A stretch of 64,000 nucleotides of DNA from DATARR01 sp036376245 (GTDB lineage Bacteria; Acidobacteriota; Thermoanaerobaculia; Multivoradales; UBA5704): the NCBI GenBank assembly GCA_036376245.1, contig DASVAS010000028.1, forward strand, positions 1 to 64,000, given 5' to 3'. A program made the translations under genes and the position numbers. This document shows positions 44,273-52,209 of this stretch, in pieces. The notes below the pieces were generated by a model. That model saw nothing but the letters and a program-made list of their open reading frames with translations. It did no database searches and had not been told where the DNA came from. How positions within the stretch are numbered: position 1 is the stretch's first letter; each line of letters starts with the position of its first letter.

Positions 44273-46279
44273 ACCATGACCACGAAGACGCCGCGCCGCG
44301 GTCTCGCCGCCGTCCTCCTGCTCCTGCTGTGCGCCTGCGCGTCCCGCCCCCGCACCGCGGCGGACCTCCCGGACCTCCAGGTCCCCTCCCTGGAGGAGCG
44401 GACCCTGCTGGCGCTCCTGGTGGACCGGCAGATCCTCGACGACTTCGCCGTCCAGCAGGCGCTCAAAGGGGACGCCTCCCTGCGCGAGGACCTCGCCGTG
44501 GCCCTGGGGCGCATCCCCGACCCGCGGGGGCGGACGGTGCTGGAAGGGCTGCTGATCGACGAGGAGCCGGCGGTGCGGCGGGCGGCGGCGTTCGGCCTGG
44601 GAGAGCTGGAAGCCCCGGAGGCCCAGGAGGCCCTCTTCCGCGCCCTGCGCGATTCCGACCGCGAGACCGGCATGCTGGCCGTCGAGGCCCTGGGCAAGCT
44701 GGGCGCCCGGGTGGTGGACGTGGCCGAGGCCCTGCTCCCGCTGCCGGAAGAGGAGCGCTGGGCGCGGCTGCTGCCCCACCTCTTCCGCTTCAAGGAGGAG
44801 ACCGTCGTGGCCCTGGCCGAGCGCGGGCTGACCAATGCGGACGCGGCGCTGCGCCTGCGCGCCGCCTACGCCCTCTCCCGCAACCCCCTCGCCCAGGGCC
44901 TGCCGGCGCTGCGCCGGCTGCTGGCCGACCCCGAGCCGCGCCTCCGCGCCTGGGCCGCCCGCGCGGTCGGGCTGGTGGGGGAAGGGGCGGATCTGGCGGC
45001 CCTGCGGCCGCTGCTGGACGACGCCGATCCCGGGCCGCTGGTCCAGGCCCTCCGCTCCGCCCGATCCCTGGTGGCGGGGGGCAAGGCCCCGGCGCCGGCG
45101 GACTGGGCGCCCCGCCTCACGGCGCTGCTGGAAGACCCGCGCCCCGGCGTGCGCACCAGCGCCCTGGAGGCGGCGGGCGCCTGGTCGGCGGCCTCGCCGG
45201 AGCTCGCCGCGGTCCTGATCGCCCGGGCGTCAGGCGGCGAGACCTGGGAGCGGGGGACCGCGCTGGTCTCCCTGGCGCAGGGGAAGCACCCGCGGGCCGC
45301 GGAGCTGATCGCCGCCGCCGCGGACTCCCCGGACGAGAGCCTGCGGGCGCGGGCCGCCGAGGCCGCCGGCGCCCTGGGGCTGCCGGCGGGCGGCGCGCTG
45401 CTGGAGCGCCTGGCCGGCGACGCCGTCGCCCGGGTGCGGAGCGCCGCCCTGTCGGCGTGGCTCGCGGCCGACCCGCAAGCCGGCGAGGTGGCCCGCAAGG
45501 CCCTGACCGACCCCGACCCCGGCGTCAAGGGGGTGGCCCTCGGCTGGCTGGAGGAGCACCCGGTGGCGCCGCTGGCGGAGATCCAGGCGGCCCTGCCGGC
45601 GGTCTACCGGCAGGGGCTGGAGGAGGAGGGGATGACGGCCGTGCGGGCGGTCGCCGCCCGCGCCGAGGCCGAGCCGCTGGAGCGCGGCGCCGCCGTCGCG
45701 CTGCTGGAGAGCGCCGCCGCCGCCGGCCCCTACGTGCTGCGGCGGGAGGCGGGGGCGAGCCTCGGCAAGCTGGGCCGGCCCGTGCCGCCGCTGGGTCCGG
45801 CCGACAACGGCCGGGGGGCGGACGCCTACCGGGCGATCGTGCAGCGCACGCGCAAGCCGCGCACGGTGGAGATCCGCACCCAGAGGGGCGTGATCACCGC
45901 CCGCCTGGACTGCCCCCAGGCCCCCTTCACCTGCCTGAGCTTCCTCAACCTGGCGGGCCAGGGGTTCTACGACGGCCTGACCTTCCACCGGGTGGTCCCC
46001 GACTTCGTGATCCAGGGCGGAGACCCCAAGGGGGACGGCACCGGCGGGCCGGGCTACACGATCCGCGACGAGATCAATCGCCTGCGCTACGGCCGCGGCG
46101 TGCTGGGCATGGCCCTGGCCGGCCCGGACACCGGCGGCAGCCAGTTCTTCATCACCCTCTCCCCGCAGCCCCACCTGGACGGCGGCTACACCGTCTTCGG
46201 CGAGGTCGTCGCGGGGGACGAGGTCCTGGACCAGATCCGGATCGGCGACAAAATCGAGACCATTACCGAGGTGAAATAG
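44270..46279 (+). CDS. HEAT-repeat lipoprotein fused to cyclophilin-type PPIase
   Basis: A 669-aa protein. The signal peptide ends in a lipobox (LLLLLCACASR). Residues 60-510 are HEAT repeats (DEEPAVRRAAAFGLGELEAPEAQEALFRALRD and many like it). Residues about 525-669 form a cyclophilin domain: IRTQRGVITARLDCPQAPFTCLSFLNLA, FYDGLTFHRVVPDFVIQGGDPKGDGTGGPGYTI, GMALAGPDTGGSQFFITL and HLDGGYTVFGEV. The catalytic Arg (FHRVV) and Gln/Phe residues are intact, so prolyl isomerase activity is likely. It is probably a periplasmic folding factor anchored to the membrane. It diverges from ccmA. Confidence 0.88.
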   Translation: MTMTTKTPRRGLAAVLLLLLCACASRPRTAADLPDLQVPSLEERTLLALLVDRQILDDFAVQQALKGDASLREDLAVALGRIPDPRGRTVLEGLLIDEEPAVRRAAAFGLGELEAPEAQEALFRALRDSDRETGMLAVEALGKLGARVVDVAEALLPLPEEERWARLLPHLFRFKEETVVALAERGLTNADAALRLRAAYALSRNPLAQGLPALRRLLADPEPRLRAWAARAVGLVGEGADLAALRPLLDDADPGPLVQALRSARSLVAGGKAPAPADWAPRLTALLEDPRPGVRTSALEAAGAWSAASPELAAVLIARASGGETWERGTALVSLAQGKHPRAAELIAAAADSPDESLRARAAEAAGALGLPAGGALLERLAGDAVARVRSAALSAWLAADPQAGEVARKALTDPDPGVKGVALGWLEEHPVAPLAEIQAALPAVYRQGLEEEGMTAVRAVAARAEAEPLERGAAVALLESAAAAGPYVLRREAGASLGKLGRPVPPLGPADNGRGADAYRAIVQRTRKPRTVEIRTQRGVITARLDCPQAPFTCLSFLNLAGQGFYDGLTFHRVVPDFVIQGGDPKGDGTGGPGYTIRDEINRLRYGRGVLGMALAGPDTGGSQFFITLSPQPHLDGGYTVFGEVVAGDEVLDQIRIGDKIETITEVK

Positions 46280-46302
46280 GGAGGTGAGGTAGACTCCACC
46301 TC

Positions 46303-46869
46303 ATGAAACACCGAATCACCGTCCCCGCCGTCCTTGTCCTTGGTGTCCTTGCCGTCCTTGTCCCCGCCGCCCAGGCCGATGACGAGAAGGACAAGAAGAA
46401 GGAGGAGAGCGTGCTGACCGGTACCGTCACCCGGGAGGCCATCGAGGCCGCCAACCCCGAGTGGGCGCAGGCGCAGGTGGAGGCGAAGCCGGACGCCGCG
46501 GCGGCGCAGGGCCTGGCGCAGGTCGAGCCGGGCGCGGAGGTCACCGTCTTCCTCGGCACCTGGTGCGGCGACAGCCGGCGCGAGGTGCCCCGCCTCTGGA
46601 GCGCCATCGACGTGGCCGGCGGCATGGTCCCCTTCAAGGTGACCTACATCGCCGTGGACCGCGACAAGAAGGATCCGGCGGGAGAGGCGGTGAAGAGCGA
46701 CATCCGGTACGTGCCCACCCTGATCGTGGTCCGCGACGGCCGCGAGGTGGGCCGCATCGTCGAGACGTCGCCGCACGGCGTCGAAGCCGACCTGCTGGCC
46801 CTCCTCACGGGGAAGGCCCAGGGCGTCATCTCCACCCGGGAGGACCTGGGCGGCGGCTCCTCCCGCTAG
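46303..46869 (+). CDS. thioredoxin-like protein with CxxS motif
   Basis: A 188-aa exported protein. Residues 1-26 form a signal peptide (VPAVLVLGVLAVLVPAAQA) whose DNA is built from GTCCTT-type repeats like those in the intergenic arrays. A charged linker precedes a thioredoxin fold with TWCGDSRREVPRL (Cys88-Gly-Asp-Ser91), so the second active-site Cys is Ser. The cis-Pro segment IRYVPTLIVVRDGREVGRI is present. CxxS proteins can act as monothiol or isomerase-type enzymes. It follows the cyclophilin gene by 23 nt, suggesting a joint role in exported-protein folding. Confidence 0.78.
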   Translation: MKHRITVPAVLVLGVLAVLVPAAQADDEKDKKKEESVLTGTVTREAIEAANPEWAQAQVEAKPDAAAAQGLAQVEPGAEVTVFLGTWCGDSRREVPRLWSAIDVAGGMVPFKVTYIAVDRDKKDPAGEAVKSDIRYVPTLIVVRDGREVGRIVETSPHGVEADLLALLTGKAQGVISTREDLGGGSSR

Positions 46870-46884
46870 GTCCAGGTCATACCC

Positions 46885-46920
46885 TGAAACTTTGATCCTG
46901 GGGCTGCGTATCCACCCATG
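46885..46920 (+). promoter_or_regulatory. ECF-type promoter TGAAAC-N16-CGTA before the ECF sigma gene
   Basis: TGAAAC (46885-46890), 16 nt, and CGTA (46907-46910) match exactly the sigma-W-type ECF promoter consensus known from Bacillus. ATG 46918 is 7 nt after CGTA, so the transcript should start at or next to the start codon. No Shine-Dalgarno sequence is present. It is the likely autoregulated promoter of the sigma/anti-sigma operon. Confidence 0.7.
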
Positions 46921-47502
46921 ACGCGGGGAGCGGAGCCATTGACCGACGAGGATCTGGTGACCGCGGTCCTCGAAGGCGATCGGGACCGCTTCGGCGAGCT
47001 GATCGACCGCTATCAGGGACGCCTCGTCAACTATCTGTTCCGGTTGCTGCGCAACGCTGACGACGCGCACGACCTGGCGCAGGAGGTCTTTGTCAAGGTG
47101 TATCAGGTCCTGGATCGTTTCGATCCGCACTACAAGTTCTCCACCTGGCTGTTCCGGGTGGCCCAGAACGCGGCGATCGATCAGATCCGCAGGCGCCGTC
47201 TGAAGGTGGTCTCGCTCCGGCAGGAGGACGACGAGGGGGAGAGCCGGGACTGGGACCTGCCCTCTCCGGAGCGGGGACCCTATGGCGAGATGCGCAACCA
47301 GGAGCGGGGGGAGGCGATCCATGAGGCGATCGAGACCCTGCCCTGGGAGTACCGGGAGCTGATCCTGCTGCGCCATTTCGGCGAGCTGCCCTACGAGGAG
47401 ATCGCGCGGCTGAAGCAGATGCCGCTGGGGACCGTGAAGAACAAGCTTTTCCGGGGACGCCAGATGCTCAAGGAGAAGCTCCAGGACTTTCTCAGCGATT
47501 GA
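46918..47502 (+). CDS. ECF RNA polymerase sigma factor (RpoE-like)
   Basis: A 194-aa sigma-70 family protein. Region 2 runs LIDRYQGRLVNYLFRLLRNADDAHDLAQEVFVKVYQVLDRFDPHYKFSTWLFRVAQNAAIDQIRRRR (about 24-98), and region 4 runs AIETLPWEYRELILLRHFGELPYEEIARLKQMPLGTVKNKLFRGRQMLKEKL (about 138-188). Region 3 is absent, as in all ECF factors. It is followed by a zinc-finger anti-sigma factor and a membrane protein, with a matching ECF promoter in front, so autoregulation is likely. Confidence 0.93.
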   Translation: MTRGAEPLTDEDLVTAVLEGDRDRFGELIDRYQGRLVNYLFRLLRNADDAHDLAQEVFVKVYQVLDRFDPHYKFSTWLFRVAQNAAIDQIRRRRLKVVSLRQEDDEGESRDWDLPSPERGPYGEMRNQERGEAIHEAIETLPWEYRELILLRHFGELPYEEIARLKQMPLGTVKNKLFRGRQMLKEKLQDFLSD

Positions 47503-47524
47503 AAAAGGGTTCGGGGGAGAGGTC

Positions 47525-48103
47525 ATGAACAGGCCCGATCACAGCACCTACATCGAATGGTTGAACCTGGACGCCGACGGCCTGCTGGAAGGTGAGGAGC
47601 GGTCGCGCCTGGAAGAGCACCTGGCGGCCTGCGCCGACTGCCGGCGCGAGCGGGAGGAGCTTCAGGCCCTGAACGGGCTGCTGCGGCGCTCCGCCATCGA
47701 CGCGCGGCCGGGTTTCCGGCAGGCGGTCATGGCGTCTCTCCCCACGGCGGGCTGGGAGGTCCACTCTTCCCAGGGCTGGCGCTTCCCCGCGGCGGTGCTG
47801 GTGCTGCTGGGCGCTCTCGCGGCCGGCCTGCTGATCGCCGGCTCGGCCCCGTCCTCCGCCGGTTTCTCCACCCTGGTCGCCGTGGGCAGCCTCTTCCGCG
47901 CCGCTGTCCTGGCCGGGGCCGGCCTGCTCGCCGCCTCCTGGAAGGGGGTGGGCCTGGTCGTCGAGCGGGTGATCTCCTCGCCCGCCAGCCTGGGCGCTTT
48001 CGGCTTCCTGGTGCTCTGCCTCAACCTGCTGCTGATCTCGCTGCTCCGCCGCAAGCGCCCGGCCCGCCAGGCCGAGGGCGCGCCCTCCGATCCCAGACGG
48101 TGA
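47525..48103 (+). CDS. zinc-finger anti-sigma factor, membrane-bound
   Basis: A 192-aa protein starting 22 nt after the sigma gene. The N-terminal zf-HC2 domain has His32-x3-Cys36-x2-Cys39 (EEHLAACADC), which binds ECF sigma factors. About three transmembrane helices follow (AAVLVLLGALAAGLLIAGSA; AAVLAGAGLLAASW; SLGAFGFLVLCLNLLLISLL), so it tethers the sigma at the inner membrane. Release probably requires a membrane signal. The stop overlaps the next gene start (GTGA). Confidence 0.88.
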   Translation: MNRPDHSTYIEWLNLDADGLLEGEERSRLEEHLAACADCRREREELQALNGLLRRSAIDARPGFRQAVMASLPTAGWEVHSSQGWRFPAAVLVLLGALAAGLLIAGSAPSSAGFSTLVAVGSLFRAAVLAGAGLLAASWKGVGLVVERVISSPASLGAFGFLVLCLNLLLISLLRRKRPARQAEGAPSDPRR

Positions 48104-48987
48104 AGCTCTTCCTCTGCGCGACGCTGCTGTCCCTGCTCGCCCTGCCGGCGGGAGCCGGCGACGAGCCTGCGCTCCGCCTGGAGCCGGGGAGCACCACGCA
48201 ACAGCTCGTGGGCGTGGGGCGGGACGTCATCGTCGACGGCGAGGTGCTGACCGACGTCGCGGCCCTGGACGGCTCGGTGGACGTCTCCGGCCACGTGAAC
48301 GGGGACGTCGTGGTGCTGCGGGGCGACGCGCGGCTGGCCGCCACGGCCCGCGTCGACGGCGACGTCTTCGTGGTCGGTGGCACGGTGCGCACCCACGGCG
48401 GCGCCAAGGTCGGCGGGCGCATGGTCTCCTATCCCACCGCCTCCAGCGCCTGGCTCACCCTCCTGGAGGGGCCGAGCATCGGCCTCGGCTTCGCCTCCCG
48501 GCTGGTGCTGGGGACCAAGCTGGCCCTGGTCGCCGCCTGGGCGGCCCTCCTGCTCCTGTTCTTCGCCGCCAGCGGCCGGCAGGTGGTGGAGACCGCCGAC
48601 GGCGTGCGGCGCGAGCCCTTCCGCAGCTTCTTCGTGGGCCTCACCGGCATCGTCTGCCTGGTCCTCACCGGCCTCTTCTTCAGCGCCTTCGCCCGCGGGG
48701 TGATCGGCGTGCCGCTGCTGGTGCTGGTGGTCCTGCTGGCCCTGGTGCTGAAGCTGTGGGGCATGGTCGCCGTCTTCTACGCCCTGGGCGAATGGATCTC
48801 CCGCAAGGTCCTGCGGCGCCGCTTCCGGCCCCTGAACGCGGCCACCCTCGGTCTGCTGGTGCTGGGGGCCGTGAAGTTCCTCCCCTGGTTCGGCGTCCTG
48901 GCCTGGACCACCGCCACGCTGATCGGCGTCGGCGCCGCCCTCTCCACCAAATTCGGCCGCCGCGAGCCCTGGTTCGAGCTGGCGTAG
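48100..48987 (+). CDS. bactofilin/polymer-forming-like membrane protein
   Basis: A 295-aa protein with GTG start overlapping the anti-sigma stop. A signal peptide (LFLCATLLSLLALPAGAG) is followed by a beta-helical segment of the polymer-forming type (VGRDVIVDGEVLTDVAALDGSVDVSGHVNGDVVVLRGDARLAATARVDGDVFVVGG), then four to five transmembrane helices. Placing the repeat outside the membrane differs from cytoplasmic bactofilins. It may sense or stiffen the envelope for the sigma/anti-sigma pair. Function is inferred from position. Confidence 0.7.
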   Translation: MKLFLCATLLSLLALPAGAGDEPALRLEPGSTTQQLVGVGRDVIVDGEVLTDVAALDGSVDVSGHVNGDVVVLRGDARLAATARVDGDVFVVGGTVRTHGGAKVGGRMVSYPTASSAWLTLLEGPSIGLGFASRLVLGTKLALVAAWAALLLLFFAASGRQVVETADGVRREPFRSFFVGLTGIVCLVLTGLFFSAFARGVIGVPLLVLVVLLALVLKLWGMVAVFYALGEWISRKVLRRRFRPLNAATLGLLVLGAVKFLPWFGVLAWTTATLIGVGAALSTKFGRREPWFELA

Positions 48988-49050
48988 AACCCTATTCGCG
49001 AAATCTGATAAGTTACGCGCCAGAAACCTCCGTTCGAGGGAGTCACTGGC

Positions 49051-52000
49051 ATGCGCTCCGCGGTTGGGAGAGTCGCGCTTCTCCTGTTCGTCTCCGGCTT
49101 CTGCGCCCTGGTCTACCAGACGGCGTGGCTCCGCCTGTTCCGTCTGATCTTCGGCGCCTCCACGGCGGCCTCCGCCGCGGTGCTGGCCATCTTCATGGCC
49201 GGCCTGGGGCTGGGCGGCCTGCTGCTGGGCAAGCGGGCCGACCGCCACCCCTCGCCGCTGGGCCTCTACGCCCTGCTGGAGGCGGGCATCGCCGTCAGCG
49301 CCGGCCTGTCGCCCTGGCTGGTCGAGCTGGTGGAATGGATCTACATCTCGCTCGGCGGCAGCGCCGCGCTGGGACTGACCGGCAGCACCCTGGTGCGGCT
49401 GCTGCTCTCCGTCCTGGTGCTCGGGCTGCCGACCTTCCTGATGGGCGGCACGCTGCCGGCCGTGGCGCGGGCGGTGGAGCGCTCGACGGACGCCGGCCGG
49501 CGGACCGTGGGCCTGCTCTACGCCGTCAACACCCTCGGGGCCGTGCTGGGGGTGATGCTCACCTCCTTCTTCGCCCTCGAGACGCTGGGGATCCGCAAGT
49601 CGGTGTGGATCGCGGCGCTGCTCAACCTGATCGTGGTGCTGGCCGCCCGCAGCCTGGCGCGCGAAATGACAGCCCGCCCGGAGGCGCCGGCCGCTCCGGA
49701 GGCCGCCCCCGAGCCGGACGGGGAGTCGCGGATCGGCTGGCTGGTGCCGCTGGCGGCCGGCGTGGTGGGCTTCGCCTTCCTGCTCATGGAGCTGGTCTGG
49801 TACCGCATGCTGGCGCCGCTGCTGGGCGGTTCCTCCTACACCTTCGGGCTGATCCTGGCGGTGGCTCTGCTGGGGATCGGCGCCGGCGGCCTGCTCTACG
49901 GCGCGGGCGAGGCCCGGCGGCGGCCCACCATGCTCTCGTTCGCTGCCACCTGCTCTCTCGAAGCCCTGTTCATGGCCCTCCCCTTCGCCCTGGGCGACCG
50001 GGTGGCGGTGCTGGCCGCCCTGCTGCGGCCGCTGGGCACCGCGGGCTTCCCGGCCCTGGTGGGGGCCTGGACGGCGATCACGGCCCTGGTGGTGCTGCCG
50101 GCGGCGATCGTGGCCGGCTACCAGTTCCCGCTGCTGATCGCCCTGCTGGGCGAGGGGCGCCGCCGGGTGGGCCGGGAGGTGGGGGTGACCTACGCGGCCA
50201 ACACCCTGGGGGCCATCCTGGGCTCCATCGCCGGCGGCTTCGGGCTGATCCCGCTGCTGACCGCGCCGGGCGTCTGGCGGCTGGTGACGGCCCTGCTGCT
50301 CGCTCTGGCGGCGCTGACGATCCTGGCCGGGCTGCGCGCCGGCGCGCAGCGCCGGGCCGCCCTGACGCCGCTGGCGGCGGGCGTCCTCGGCCTCCTCTTC
50401 TGCCTCTCCACGGGTCCCACCGCCTTCTGGCGGCATTCCCCGATCGGCGCCGGCCGCATGCCGACCGCCCACTGGACCGGGCCGAACGAGATCCGCAGCC
50501 AGGTCGACCAGAAGAGCCTGCGCACCGTCTGGGAGGCGGACGGGGTGGAGAGCAGCGTCGCCCTCGACCTCTCGGTCGAGTACGCCTTCATGATCAACGG
50601 CAAGTCCGACGGCAGCACGCTGGGGGACTCCCCCACCCAGGTGATGAGCGGCCTGGTGGCGGCGGCGCTGCACCCGAATCCGAAGCGGGTGCTGGTCATC
50701 GGCCTGGGCACGGGGAGCACGGCCGGCTGGCTCGCCCGCATCCCGTCCGTGGAGCGGGTGGACGTGGTGGAACTGGAGCCGGTCATCGAGCACGTGTCGC
50801 GCGTCCTCTCCAAGATCAACCTGGACGTGCTCTCCAATCCCAAGGTCCGCCTCTACGAGGGGGACGGCCGGGAGTTCCTGCTCACCACGCGCGAGCGCTA
50901 CGACATCATCTTCTCCGAGCCTTCGAACCCCTACCGGGCGGGGGTGGCGAGCCTGTTCAGCCAGGACTTCTACCGCGCCGCCATCGGGCGGCTGCAATCG
51001 GGCGGCATCTTCCTCCAGTGGCTGCAGGGCTACGAGGTGGACGCCCAGATGCTGCGCACGGCCTACGCCACGCTGACCTCGGTCTTCCCGACGGTCGAGA
51101 GCTGGCACGTCCATTACGCGGACACCCTGCTGATCGCCACTCCCGAGCCCCTGGTCCATGACTTCGACCGCGTGCGGCGGCGCATGGCCCAGGAGCCGTA
51201 CCGCACCGCCCTGGCCCGCACCTGGGGAGTCGACGGCGCCGAGGGTCTCTACGCCGGCTTCCTGGCCGCCCCCTCCTTCATCCGCGACGTGGCCGAGGCC
51301 GCGGGGGACAGCGTCAACACCGACGACCGCCCGATCCTGGAGTTCGGCTTCGCCAGGAACCTGGGCCGGCCGGGGCTGATCGACCTGTACGACGTGGCCA
51401 ACCTGGTGAAGGCGCGCGGGGAGGACCGTCCGGCGGGCCGCGGCGCGCCCCTGGACTGGGGCCGGGTGGGAGAGATGCAGGTGGCGATCTCCGCCTACGA
51501 GGAGGAGATCTACCCCGATCCCGACCCGCGCGGCGACCGCGCGGCGCGGCTGCGCATCGCCGCCCGCCACGCCTGGGTGCGCGAGGACTTCCAGCGCGCC
51601 TGCGGCTACTGGTTCCGGCAGCCGCAGCCGCCCACCGCCCACGCCGACGTGCTGCTGGTGGCCGAGTGCCTCGCCGCGGCGGCGGACGCCCGCCTGCCGC
51701 AGGCCGCCGCCTGGCTCGCCCGCGAGCAACCCATCGAGGCCCAGATGGTCTTGGCCCGCTGGCACATGGCGTCCGGCCGGCCGCGGGAAGCGGCCGAGAG
51801 CCTGCTGACGGCTCTCCGCGGCTATCAGAATGACCCCTGGGTCTACCGCCCCCTGGTTCGGCGGACCCTCCCCATGGTCATCGACCTGGCGCGGTGGGAC
51901 CGCGCCGTGGGGCTGCGGCTCTTCGAGACCCTGTCGCGGCCGTTCTCCACCGACATGTTCCACCACCAGCGGCTCCTCAACCGCATCTGGCTCGCCCGCG

Positions 52001-52194
52001 AGCTGGGCTCGCCGCGGCTGTGCGCCGAAGCCCTGGCCGCGTTCGAGCCCCACGTGCCGTGGGAGGAGCAGGTCCTGACCTTCCGCTACGAGTGCTACCA
52101 GGCGGCGAAGAGCCCGCTGTTGGACCGGGCGCGGGAGGACCTGGAGGCCTACCGCGCCGCCGCGCCGCCCGCCATGACGATGGCGAGCCGATAG
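49051..52194 (+). CDS. fused MFS/spermidine synthase-like protein, copy 1
   Basis: A 1047-aa protein. Residues 1-215 and about 225-450 are hydrophobic with about 12 transmembrane helices (VALLLFVSGFCALVYQTAWLRLFRLIFG; AVLAIFMAGLGLGGLLLGKRADRHP). Residues about 490-700 form a spermidine-synthase-type Rossmann domain: RVLVIGLGTGSTAGWLARIPSVERVDVVELEPVIEHV and IIFSEPSNPYRAGVASLFSQDFY. The catalytic Asp pair of true aminopropyltransferases is replaced by SEPSNP, so polyamine synthesis is doubtful. The last 340 residues are helical and TPR-like. It is the first of three tandem paralogs, with GGGAG 9 nt before ATG. Confidence 0.85.
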   Translation: MRSAVGRVALLLFVSGFCALVYQTAWLRLFRLIFGASTAASAAVLAIFMAGLGLGGLLLGKRADRHPSPLGLYALLEAGIAVSAGLSPWLVELVEWIYISLGGSAALGLTGSTLVRLLLSVLVLGLPTFLMGGTLPAVARAVERSTDAGRRTVGLLYAVNTLGAVLGVMLTSFFALETLGIRKSVWIAALLNLIVVLAARSLAREMTARPEAPAAPEAAPEPDGESRIGWLVPLAAGVVGFAFLLMELVWYRMLAPLLGGSSYTFGLILAVALLGIGAGGLLYGAGEARRRPTMLSFAATCSLEALFMALPFALGDRVAVLAALLRPLGTAGFPALVGAWTAITALVVLPAAIVAGYQFPLLIALLGEGRRRVGREVGVTYAANTLGAILGSIAGGFGLIPLLTAPGVWRLVTALLLALAALTILAGLRAGAQRRAALTPLAAGVLGLLFCLSTGPTAFWRHSPIGAGRMPTAHWTGPNEIRSQVDQKSLRTVWEADGVESSVALDLSVEYAFMINGKSDGSTLGDSPTQVMSGLVAAALHPNPKRVLVIGLGTGSTAGWLARIPSVERVDVVELEPVIEHVSRVLSKINLDVLSNPKVRLYEGDGREFLLTTRERYDIIFSEPSNPYRAGVASLFSQDFYRAAIGRLQSGGIFLQWLQGYEVDAQMLRTAYATLTSVFPTVESWHVHYADTLLIATPEPLVHDFDRVRRRMAQEPYRTALARTWGVDGAEGLYAGFLAAPSFIRDVAEAAGDSVNTDDRPILEFGFARNLGRPGLIDLYDVANLVKARGEDRPAGRGAPLDWGRVGEMQVAISAYEEEIYPDPDPRGDRAARLRIAARHAWVREDFQRACGYWFRQPQPPTAHADVLLVAECLAAAADARLPQAAAWLAREQPIEAQMVLARWHMASGRPREAAESLLTALRGYQNDPWVYRPLVRRTLPMVIDLARWDRAVGLRLFETLSRPFSTDMFHHQRLLNRIWLARELGSPRLCAEALAAFEPHVPWEEQVLTFRYECYQAAKSPLLDRAREDLEAYRAAAPPAMTMASR

Positions 52195-52209
52195 GAGGAG
52201 CCTGAAGGG

